5,259 nt of DNA, taken from Pseudomonadota bacterium (GTDB lineage: Bacteria; Pseudomonadota; Gammaproteobacteria; Steroidobacterales; Woeseiaceae). Shown in pieces: positions 1 to 5,259 of the stretch (the first letter of the stretch is position 1; every line of letters begins with the position of its first letter). The position numbers and the translations under genes are program-made. The notes beneath the pieces are model-generated. The model worked only from the letters and a program-made list of their open reading frames with translations, did not search any database and had not been told where the DNA came from. The stretch spans positions 1 to 5,259 of the forward strand of contig JADFKA010000151.1 in assembly GCA_022565135.1 (NCBI GenBank), written 5' to 3'.

Positions 1-1831
1 CAGTCGCTTCCTGGACTACAATCTCGACACGCTGAACGGCACGATATTCTTCAAACAACCGGTACCGAGCCGCGATCTGGACTTCAATCCGATCTATATC
101 GTTGTCGAATACGAATCGCTTGCAACTGGCGGGGAAGATGTCATCGCCGGCGGCCGCATCTCTGTGAAAATGTCGGAAGACACGGTTGAATTCGGCATGA
201 CGCATGTCAATGATTCGACAGCAGGAGCGGAAGCCGACCTAAGCGGTGTGGACATGAGGTGGCACATCAGTGACCAGACATTGCTCAAGGTGGAGTATGC
301 AAGATCGAATTCGATCGTCGCGGGAGTTGATCAAAGCGGCGCCGCGCATAGCGTCGATCTCGAACACAATGGCGAAAAGCTCAATGTGCGTGCCTACATT
401 CGCGAGGTCGAAGACGAGTTCGGTCTCGGTTATCAATCGGCGGCCGATAAGGGCTTCCGACGCCTGGGTGTCGATGCGCGCTTGCAACTCAATGAGCGTA
501 TCTCAATAGAGGGCGAGGCGGGCTGGCAACAGAATCTTGAGACCAATGACATCCGCAATCTTGCAAGAGCGCAAGTTCGTTTCGAGCGTAATTCGTTTTC
601 GGCGACGCTGGGACTGACACACGCCGAGGACAAATTTGACGATGGCGAGAATCGAACGAGTGACCTTGGCGAATTAGGGGTAGCGAAGAGGCTCATGGAC
701 CGCAAGCTGAGACTGCGCGCCAGTGTTAGCACATCGCTGTCGGGTGAAACCGCGAATTCGGACTATCCAACTCGCTATGTCCTTGGCGCGGACTACACGA
801 TCATGAAGGGTGTCGATCTGGTTGCCGAGTTTGAAGACGCGAGTGGCAGTGGTATCGAGGCGACCATGACCCGCTTGGGTATTAAAGCATCGCCATGGAA
901 CCGGACGCAGATCAATGCGTTTGTCACGAACGAGATCAGCGAATTCGGGCCGCGACTATTCTCGAATATCGGATTGATACAGGGGTTCAAACTCAACGAT
1001 CGCTGGACGCTCGATATCGGTATCGACCAGTCCAACACGATAATCCAACCCGATGCACGAATTTTCGATCCCGATCGCGATATCGTGTCAGGCTCGCTCA
1101 ACGAAGATTTTCTAGCCATCTTCACAGGTGCGATGTACAGCAGCGAGACATGGAGCGCCAACTCGCGTGTCGAGTACCGCAATTCTGACGCAGAAGAACG
1201 CACGACATTATTGCTGGGCTGGTATCGCGAACCGACCGTAGGACATGGCTTGTCCGCCGGACTGACAATGCTGCAGAGCGACAATATCAGCGGCAACAAG
1301 CTAATGTCGGCTGACTTGAAGATTGGCTGGGCCTATCGAGTGGCGAACGGTACATGGTCGTTTCTTAATCGCACGGATCTCATTTACGAGGACTCTACGC
1401 TCGGCAGCGTGGAACAAAATAGCTGGCGCCTGATCAACAACTTCAATGCCAACCACCGTTTCAGCGCGGCGATGCAGATGTCATTGCAGTATGCGTTCAA
1501 ATACGTGCGCAGCGAATTCGACGGCGTTGGTTACACGGGTTACACGGACCTGGTCGGCATCGATCTGCGACGCGGCATGCGCGGACGCTGGGACGCCGGC
1601 ATCAATACCAGTATCTATCATGCTTATCAGTCCAAAGTCATCGACTACGGCTTCGGCATCGATGTCGGCTACAACCTGCGCGAAAACATGTGGTTGACAC
1701 TCGGTTACAACGTCGTGGGCTTCCACGATAGCGATTTCGCCCAGGCGCGCTACACGGCGCAGGGCCCGTACTTGCGTTTCTCCATCAAAGCCGATCAGCG
1801 CACGTTGAAGGACATCGCCGGGCAACGCTAG
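1..1831 (+). CDS. Large outer-membrane/surface protein, C-terminal part (5' end outside window)
   Basis: The frame is open from base 2, with no stop, to TAG at 1829-1831, giving 609 residues of a longer protein. The ATG at 164 is internal: the 54 codons before it are in frame and look conserved (FKQPVPSRDLDFNPIYIVV, about residues 17-35). From memory, that motif occurs at the end of the repeat/Ig-like region of very large proteobacterial surface proteins, just before a C-terminal barrel. The rest is a run of short amphipathic strands with alternating polar and hydrophobic residues, many Tyr/Trp/Phe and Gly-Asp-Asn turns, and no cysteine at all, as expected of an outer-membrane beta-barrel. 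The last clear strand is GPYLRFSIK (F593), followed by a 13-residue charged tail, so the barrel signal is not at the very C-terminus. The substrate or partner is unknown. It could be an adhesin-like or structural surface protein; a TonB-dependent receptor is less likely, since no receptor motifs are seen in this part. Confidence 0.8.
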   Translation, partial: SRFLDYNLDTLNGTIFFKQPVPSRDLDFNPIYIVVEYESLATGGEDVIAGGRISVKMSEDTVEFGMTHVNDSTAGAEADLSGVDMRWHISDQTLLKVEYARSNSIVAGVDQSGAAHSVDLEHNGEKLNVRAYIREVEDEFGLGYQSAADKGFRRLGVDARLQLNERISIEGEAGWQQNLETNDIRNLARAQVRFERNSFSATLGLTHAEDKFDDGENRTSDLGELGVAKRLMDRKLRLRASVSTSLSGETANSDYPTRYVLGADYTIMKGVDLVAEFEDASGSGIEATMTRLGIKASPWNRTQINAFVTNEISEFGPRLFSNIGLIQGFKLNDRWTLDIGIDQSNTIIQPDARIFDPDRDIVSGSLNEDFLAIFTGAMYSSETWSANSRVEYRNSDAEERTTLLLGWYREPTVGHGLSAGLTMLQSDNISGNKLMSADLKIGWAYRVANGTWSFLNRTDLIYEDSTLGSVEQNSWRLINNFNANHRFSAAMQMSLQYAFKYVRSEFDGVGYTGYTDLVGIDLRRGMRGRWDAGINTSIYHAYQSKVIDYGFGIDVGYNLRENMWLTLGYNVVGFHDSDFAQARYTAQGPYLRFSIKADQRTLKDIAGQR

Positions 1832-1938
1832 TCGACCGGCATTGCTCATACGGGAACAGCGGTCAATCAAACATCGTAGCAATCGTAAATATGGCAGTCT
1901 GCTAGCGGCCAGTGAAGCAATATTTATGGTCCCTCGGA

Positions 1939-2868
1939 TCACATGCCATGATGTCGAGCAATCTCTTCTTCGCTTAACCGAAGAAATCGGGCTGCGTTGT
2001 TGTAAAGAATGTCGCGTTTCTCGTCCTGAGTCAGAAAATCGAAGGATTCAAGTTGTTCGAGTGACAATTCAATACCATGAGGCCAACGCATCTGATCAGA
2101 CCCGAACATAACTCTGTCGAGCATTCCAAACTCTTTCGCTCTCAGTAAGAATTCCCGACCGTGATATTTGGGCATGGGGTGTACCCATAACACGACCCCC
2201 AGATCTGAATAGACCTGCGGGTAAGACATCATGAGACGTAATGCTTCCTGATAGTAGTTGTTGCCCGAATGCATCAAGTAGATTTTCAACTTCGGGTACT
2301 TCACCAGCACGTCCTCTATGAGCAGAGGGTTTCCCAATAACAGGCGCGCCTTTGGAGCGCCTCGATAAGTAGTCTCTGGAGGCCCCCCGCCTGTGTGAAG
2401 TGCTACGGGTATTCCGTATTCCTCACATATTTTCAGATACGGATCGTAATACGGGTCCGCCAGCGTACGTCCGTCATAGTAAGCACCAATCTCCCCAAAC
2501 ACGTCGATTTTTCCGTCTTTGACGAGCTGCTCAAACGATTTGGGCGTCCAATCATCTTGACCAAATGAACCAAAACCTCGAAGAAATCGCTTGTCTTTGT
2601 CCTTTCTGAGCCAGGCTTCCTCAGACGACGCGGTGTTGCTTATGACACCCAAAACAATCTGGTGGCGACGCATGATTTCATAAGTCGCCTCGAAATGGGC
2701 ATCCGCCGTTGGCGGTGCCATTTGGCCATACATGTCTGGAGCTACGAAGTAGCTTGCATCGTCGTAGCTGTGCAGGTGCATGTCAATAATTGGCAGATGT
2801 TCCCGACTGCCAGCGGTCGCCGGAATGGTGGCTGCCAACAAAAGAGCGAAATGGAGAAATATACGCAC
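1939..2868 (-). CDS. Exported amidohydrolase-2 family metal-dependent hydrolase
   Basis: This is a complete 309-residue protein. The start is GTG at 2868, chosen because a perfect AAGGAGG lies 8 bases upstream and because it yields a proper signal peptide: basic MR, a hydrophobic core at residues 3-15, and an ATA site with probable cleavage after A19. The mature part fits a TIM-barrel hydrolase (amidohydrolase_2/COG2159): HxH at H31/H33 (IIDMHLH), GEIG with E126, H158 in ALHTGGGP, H200 in YLMHSGN, and D258 in MFGSDQMRWP. These are the expected metal and catalytic ligands, so the enzyme looks intact. Family members hydrolyse or decarboxylate small cyclic or carboxylated compounds; the substrate here cannot be read from sequence. 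The signal peptide puts it in the periplasm or outside the cell, whereas many relatives are cytoplasmic. It stands alone, convergent with the surface-protein gene and divergent from the helicase, with no pathway partner in view. Confidence 0.87.
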   Translation of the reverse strand: MRIFLHFALLLAATIPATAGSREHLPIIDMHLHSYDDASYFVAPDMYGQMAPPTADAHFEATYEIMRRHQIVLGVISNTASSEEAWLRKDKDKRFLRGFGSFGQDDWTPKSFEQLVKDGKIDVFGEIGAYYDGRTLADPYYDPYLKICEEYGIPVALHTGGGPPETTYRGAPKARLLLGNPLLIEDVLVKYPKLKIYLMHSGNNYYQEALRLMMSYPQVYSDLGVVLWVHPMPKYHGREFLLRAKEFGMLDRVMFGSDQMRWPHGIELSLEQLESFDFLTQDEKRDILYNNAARFLRLSEEEIARHHGM

Positions 2869-2876
2869 AGCGACAC

Positions 2877-2883
2877 CCTCCTT
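2877..2883 (-). promoter_or_regulatory. Strong Shine-Dalgarno of the amidohydrolase gene
   Basis: On the minus strand AAGGAGG is followed by 8 bases and then GTG. The full-consensus site decides the GTG start at 2868 and suggests efficient initiation in spite of the non-ATG codon. Confidence 0.8.
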
Positions 2884-2905
2884 GTAATTTTTGGAGTCGC
2901 AAGTC

Positions 2906-2927
2906 GAATTGCTTCACGAAACAATTC
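2906..2927. promoter_or_regulatory. Operator-like inverted repeat upstream of the amidohydrolase gene
   Basis: Two 10-base arms, GAATTGCTTC and GAAACAATTC, surround a central AC and are complementary at 9 of 10 positions (one C/A mismatch). The dyad lies 37 bases before the GTG start and overlaps a TAGAAT hexamer (minus strand, 2924-2929) that resembles a -10 box but has no good -35. Size and symmetry fit a binding site for a dimeric repressor such as the TetR or GntR types. No regulator gene is in the window, so this is inference from symmetry alone. Confidence 0.35.
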
Positions 2928-2980
2928 TAGGCGAATCTGGTCATGGCCGCTATGGGTTGCGATTTCAACCGGTCATTCAA

Positions 2981-3007
2981 AATATAGCGTCGGCTCGTAA
3001 AAGACAA
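2981..3007 (-). promoter_or_regulatory. Weak sigma70-like promoter candidate for the amidohydrolase gene
   Basis: On the minus strand TTGTCT (3002-3007; 4/6 to TTGACA) is followed, after 15 bases, by TATATT (2981-2986; 5/6 to TATAAT). The -10 is good but the spacer is shorter than ideal. If real, the transcript would start near 2974 and cross the dyad at 2906-2927 before the gene. Confidence 0.25.
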
Positions 3008-3091
3008 TGCCGAAGACGTGCATCTCGGCCAATGGGCTAATTGATAAGATATTGCTCTGCCTATTCGGACCCAAACGTGTAATCTCGCCTT

Positions 3092-3111
3092 AGGGAACCT
3101 CTGATCTATTC
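3092..3111 (+). repeat. Left terminal inverted repeat of the palindromic element
   Basis: The sequence AGGGAACCTCTGATCTATTC is the reverse complement of 3234-3253 except at one position (3106 against 3239). The first 14 bases are perfectly matched, which marks the element boundary, since symmetry stops at 3091/3254. Confidence 0.85.
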
Positions 3112-3124
3112 ATGAACTCGTATC

Positions 3125-3147
3125 TTGTGTCTAAAATGTCCAGGTTC
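3125..3147 (+). repeat. Left inner arm of the palindromic element
   Basis: This 23-base arm is complementary to 3198-3220 at 19 positions, including a run of seven around AAAATGT. The four differences are scattered substitutions with no gaps, as in an old duplication that kept its register. Confidence 0.75.
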
Positions 3148-3151
3148 TGCG

Positions 3152-3181
3152 TTGCGAATCTTCCCAATAGCCAGCTATTAC
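3152..3181 (+). promoter_or_regulatory. Possible promoter for yoaA inside the palindromic element
   Basis: TTGCGA (3152-3157; 4/6 to TTGACA), an 18-base spacer, and TATTAC (3176-3181; 4/6 to TATAAT) would start a transcript near 3188. Such an RNA would lack the left half of the element, so the yoaA ribosome binding site could not be paired with the left terminal repeat. The match is weak and AT-rich sequence gives such hits by chance. Confidence 0.2.
3166..3179. repeat. Central dyad of the palindromic element
   Basis: AATAGC and GCTATT are exact complements around a 2-base CA. Their centre (3172.5) is exactly the midpoint of the outer terminal repeats, which supports treating 3092-3253 as one unit. 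Confidence 0.75.
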
Positions 3182-3197
3182 ATGCGATCCGCGCCTT

Positions 3198-3220
3198 GAA
3201 TCTGAACATTTTAAAGACAA
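3198..3220 (-). repeat. Right inner arm of the palindromic element
   Basis: This is the partner of 3125-3147, pairing at 19 of 23 positions at the mirror location (coordinates sum to 6345). Confidence 0.75.
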
Positions 3221-3233
3221 TCTACTTCGTCCA

Positions 3234-3253
3234 GAATAAATCAGAGGTTCCCT
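3234..3253 (-). repeat. Right terminal inverted repeat, abutting the yoaA start
   Basis: The plus-strand sequence GAATAAATCAGAGGTTCCCT pairs with 3092-3111 at 19 of 20. It ends one base before the GTG at 3255 and contains the AGAGG that serves as the yoaA Shine-Dalgarno, so it is both an element end and a translation signal. Confidence 0.85.
3243..3247 (+). promoter_or_regulatory. Shine-Dalgarno of yoaA, lying inside the terminal repeat
   Basis: AGAGG is followed by 7 bases and the GTG start. It is the only purine-rich site at suitable distance, and an in-frame TAA at 3237-3239 rules out a start further upstream. In an RNA containing the whole element it would be paired with 3098-3102 of the left repeat. 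Confidence 0.6.
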
Positions 3254-3254
3254 T

Positions 3255-5174
3255 GTGATTACGCTTGCTGAATTCTTCGGGGACCAAAGCCCGCTCAAAG
3301 AGTTACTGCCTGGGTTCCAGCCGCGGGAGGGTCAGGCGTGGATGGCCGAATCTGTCGCCGAGACGATCGCCAATTTCGACAAACTCGTCGTGGAGGCAGG
3401 GACCGGTACTGGAAAGACATTCGCTTACTTGCTGCCGGCGCTGCAAAGCGGCCGTAAGACAATAATCTCGACCGGAACCAAAGCGCTGCAGGATCAGCTG
3501 TACCACCGGGATTTGCCGCTGATCAGCAAGGCTATCGGCCGACCGATTTCGACAGCATTGTTGAAAGGCCGAGCGAATTACCTGTGTTTGCACCGACTCG
3601 AACACGCGACCGATGTGTCAGATTCGATCATCGATGATCTGCACGCTGTGCGTGAGTGGCGTTACCGTACCAGCAGCGGCGATCGCGCGGAATTGACCGA
3701 GGTGGCGGAGGACTCGTCCGTGTGGCCGCTGGTCACATCGACCGTCGACAACTGCCTGGGGAAGAAGTGTCCGGAATATTCGCAGTGCCATGTTGTGAAG
3801 GCGAGGCGTGCCGCACAGGAAGCCGACCTCGTGGTTGTGAATCATCACCTGCTGCTTGCTGATCTGGCCATGAAAGAAGAGGGTTTCGTCGAATTTCTAC
3901 CCGGCGCCGAAGCGATTATTCTTGACGAGGCACATCAGATTCCAGACCTCGCTGTGCAATTTTTCGGCGTCACACTCGGCAGCCGAGAGCTGGAAAAGCT
4001 CGTCGACGAGATCCGCGCGGAAACGATTCCATTTCAGCAACCCGAGTTGCAGCGACGCATCGACAAACTGCAAACGGCGATACGCGTGTTACGCGCGGCG
4101 GCACCTCGAGACGAAGGTCGCCATCAGCTTGCAGAATTACTCGCTGACATTCACGAACCATTAGAAGCATTGCGCCTCGCATTGGGTGACTTGCAACAGG
4201 CCATTGGCGAGATCAGCGACGCGTCTGCAGAAATCGAGCAACTGCATTTGCAACTCACTGGGGCCATCGAGCGGCTGGCATTGCTCGTGAGTGACGATGC
4301 CTGGGACGGCCTGCGTTGGCTCGAAGTGAATCCTCGCAGTCTGCGTCTGAATCTGACACCGCTCGATGTATCGGCAACGTTGCACGGACTCATCGACAAC
4401 GGCCATCAGGCCTGGATTTTTACGTCAGCAACGCTCGCCATCGGTGAGGACTTTACTCACTTCACCTCTCGCATGGGTCTCACCGATGCATCAGGCCTGA
4501 CGTTTCCGAGCCCCTACGCGGTTGAACAAAACGGACTCGTATATTTGCCGCCCGACTTGCCACAGCCATCGGATCCCGGCCACACGGCTGCCGTGCTGGA
4601 GTCTGTGACGCCGCTGCTGGACCTGATAGCGGGCGGGATGTTTTGCCTGTTCACGAGCCATCGGGCACTGAATGCTGCGCGCAAGTGGTTTCGTTCGAAC
4701 AAGAAAGTTCTCGCGGGCCGCAAGTTGCTGGTGCAAGGCGATTCACCGCGCGACGACTTGTTACAACGCTTCCGGGAGATCGGCAACGCCGTGTTGCTCG
4801 GTACCGGCAGTTTCTGGGAAGGCGTCGATGTACGCGGGCAAGCATTGACTGTCGTTGCGATCGACAAGTTGCCGTTTGGATCTCCGGCTGATCCACTCTT
4901 GATGGCGCGGCTCGAGTTCATCCGCCGACAGGGAGGCAATGGCTTTACCGAGCATCAGCTGCCACAGGCGGTGCTCGCAATGAAGCAAGGTGCGGGACGC
5001 CTGTTACGCGATCAAAGCGACTACGGTGTGATTGTCCTGTGTGACCCACGCATTACATCAAAAAGTTACGGCAAGGCCTTTCTCAAAATTTTTGAGCCGA
5101 TGACCACGACGTCGTCGTTTGATGACGTCGCCCGGTTTCTGGCTGCACATGAACGCAAGGGCGCGGTCGCATGA
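3255..5174 (+). CDS. yoaA: YoaA-type ATP-dependent DNA helicase (XPD/DinG family)
   Basis: This is a complete superfamily-2 iron-sulfur helicase of 639 residues, close to the 636 of E. coli YoaA as I recall it. Motifs in order: conserved entry PGFQPREGQ (19-27); Walker A EAGTGTGKT (47-55); STGTKALQDQL (72-82); four cluster cysteines C111, C167, C172 and C178 in YLCLHRLE and DNCLGKKC; VVNHHLLLADL (194-204); Walker B box DEAH (224-227); FTSATL (389-394); GTGSFWEGVDVRG from 516; and QGAGRLLRD from 578 with the arginine finger. All key residues are present. YoaA unwinds DNA 5' to 3' and in E. coli works with the polymerase III chi subunit in repair of stalled forks. GTG at 3255 is used because the frame is closed upstream at 3237 and the N-terminus aligns in length with relatives. 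The stop overlaps the tsaB start, so the two are probably co-transcribed. DinG is the main alternative name, but length, cysteine pattern and the tsaB neighbour favour YoaA. Confidence 0.94.
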   Translation: MITLAEFFGDQSPLKELLPGFQPREGQAWMAESVAETIANFDKLVVEAGTGTGKTFAYLLPALQSGRKTIISTGTKALQDQLYHRDLPLISKAIGRPISTALLKGRANYLCLHRLEHATDVSDSIIDDLHAVREWRYRTSSGDRAELTEVAEDSSVWPLVTSTVDNCLGKKCPEYSQCHVVKARRAAQEADLVVVNHHLLLADLAMKEEGFVEFLPGAEAIILDEAHQIPDLAVQFFGVTLGSRELEKLVDEIRAETIPFQQPELQRRIDKLQTAIRVLRAAAPRDEGRHQLAELLADIHEPLEALRLALGDLQQAIGEISDASAEIEQLHLQLTGAIERLALLVSDDAWDGLRWLEVNPRSLRLNLTPLDVSATLHGLIDNGHQAWIFTSATLAIGEDFTHFTSRMGLTDASGLTFPSPYAVEQNGLVYLPPDLPQPSDPGHTAAVLESVTPLLDLIAGGMFCLFTSHRALNAARKWFRSNKKVLAGRKLLVQGDSPRDDLLQRFREIGNAVLLGTGSFWEGVDVRGQALTVVAIDKLPFGSPADPLLMARLEFIRRQGGNGFTEHQLPQAVLAMKQGAGRLLRDQSDYGVIVLCDPRITSKSYGKAFLKIFEPMTTTSSFDDVARFLAAHERKGAVA

Positions 5175-5259
5175 AATTGCTCGCGCTCGACACATCGTCA
5201 ATTGCCTGCACGGTAGCGTTGCAGCTTGGCAATAAAATTGTCGAGCGGCACGAGGAGCA
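5171..5259 (+). CDS. tsaB: TsaB, tRNA threonylcarbamoyladenosine biosynthesis (5' part only)
   Basis: Only the first 29 residues are present, beginning MKLLALDTSSIACTVAL; the gene continues beyond the right edge. The opening beta strand and the LALDTSS loop are characteristic of TsaB (YeaZ), an ASKHA-fold protein. TsaB supports TsaD, together with TsaE, in attaching threonylcarbamoyl to A37 of tRNAs that read ANN codons; it acts in the cytoplasm and is not itself the catalyst. The ATG shares the ATGA overlap with the yoaA stop, indicating translational coupling, with AAGGG at 5157-5161 as a modest ribosome binding site. The yoaA-tsaB order is that of E. coli, which backs both identifications. 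TsaD has a similar fold, but its N-terminus normally reads differently (an ETSCDET-like motif). Confidence 0.9.
   Translation, partial: MKLLALDTSSIACTVALQLGNKIVERHEE

Larger units (their letters stand above)
3092..3253. mobile_element. 162-bp palindromic MITE-like element
   Basis: The segment is symmetric around 3172.5 over its whole length. Outer repeats 3092-3111 and 3234-3253 match at 19 of 20; inner repeats 3125-3147 and 3198-3220 match at 19 of 23 in the same register with no gaps; a 6-bp stem closes the centre (3166-3171 with 3174-3179). The 13-base segments between outer and inner arms, and the stretches flanking the centre, hardly match, giving internal loops. There is no coding capacity, so any movement would need a transposase supplied elsewhere. 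Size, terminal repeats and fold resemble MITEs or ERIC/Correia-type repeats. The terminal AGGGAACCTCTGA resembles ends I associate with insertion sequences in gammaproteobacteria, but I cannot name a parent element. No clear target duplication is visible: the left flank is CCTT and the right flank is TGTG, with only an imperfect TTA/TTG if the ends are trimmed by one base. Confidence 0.72.
2869..3254. other. 386-base divergent intergenic region
   Basis: This non-coding gap lies between two divergent genes. From left to right it holds the hydrolase ribosome binding site (2877-2883), an operator-like dyad (2906-2927), a weak minus-strand promoter candidate (2981-3007), a stretch at about 3008-3091 in which I see nothing definite, and a 162-bp palindromic element (3092-3253) that reaches to the start codon of yoaA. 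No convincing ORF, tRNA or intrinsic terminator was seen. The region is visibly more AT-rich than the flanking genes. Confidence 0.75.

Noticed and set aside
164..166. ATG as the start of the first gene
   Set aside because: The frame is open and family-like upstream to the window edge, so this methionine is internal.
793..1299. Minus-strand ORF of 168 residues inside the surface-protein gene
   Set aside because: Antisense shadow with Ser/Arg-rich low-complexity composition, no ribosome binding site argument and no family resemblance.
1832..1938. Bidirectional terminator in the convergent gap
   Set aside because: Terminators are expected here, but I found no GC-rich stem followed by a T run in either direction; only short weak complementarities such as GCT/AGC at 1844-1860.
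1481..1942. Minus-strand ORF of 153 residues overlapping the end of the surface-protein gene
   Set aside because: It lies almost entirely antisense to a convincing coding frame, shows no recognisable motif, and has the Arg/Ala/Val-rich look of a mirror-frame artefact.
2662..3000. Plus-strand ORF of 112 residues across the hydrolase start and the intergenic region
   Set aside because: It overlaps the signal-peptide half of a well supported gene in antisense, and the translated sequence has no coherent domain.
3009..3029. Inverted repeat GCCGA / TCGGC with an 11-base spacer
   Set aside because: Only 5 paired bases and no position-specific context; expected by chance in a region of this size.
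3041..3067. TTGATA followed by TATTCG as a plus-strand promoter upstream of the element
   Set aside because: The spacer is 15 bases and the -10 matches only 3 of 6 positions.
3088..3254. CCTT at both 3088-3091 and 3251-3254 as a target-site duplication of the element
   Set aside because: Accepting it would cut three matched bases off the right terminal repeat, which is symmetric out to 3253; the coincidence of a 4-base match is weaker than the repeat symmetry.

Overview
The window looks like a piece of a gammaproteobacterial chromosome with moderate GC. The main reason is the order yoaA-type helicase followed at once by tsaB, the same neighbour pair as in Escherichia coli. The outer-membrane protein at the left and the Sec-exported hydrolase also fit a Gram-negative cell. 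The genus cannot be fixed from this sequence alone.

Layout: (1) positions 1-1831, plus strand, hold the last 609 residues of a large outer-membrane/surface protein that is open at the left edge; it ends in a long cysteine-free beta-barrel-like region. (2) 1939-2868, minus strand, is an exported metal-dependent hydrolase of the amidohydrolase-2 type, convergent with the first gene. It has a GTG start, a perfect AAGGAGG ribosome binding site and an operator-like dyad upstream. (3) 2869-3254 is a 386-base divergent gap between the hydrolase and the helicase. It is more AT-rich than the genes, and its right part is a 162-bp element (3092-3253) that is an imperfect palindrome over its full length, with 20-bp terminal inverted repeats (19/20 matching). 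(4) 3255-5174, plus strand, is a complete XPD/DinG-family iron-sulfur DNA helicase, best called YoaA. (5) 5171-5259 is the start of tsaB, overlapping yoaA by 4 bases and running off the right edge.

The most notable observation is the 162-bp palindromic element. It has the shape of a MITE or of ERIC/Correia-type repeats, and it ends two bases or less from the GTG start of yoaA. Its right terminal repeat contains the only plausible Shine-Dalgarno sequence of yoaA (AGAGG). A transcript entering from upstream would carry both terminal repeats and could bury that ribosome binding site in a long hairpin, whereas a transcript starting inside the element would leave it free. The helicase and the tRNA-modification gene downstream therefore appear to sit behind a leader built from a repeat element. 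The functional consequences are inference; the palindrome and its position are directly visible.
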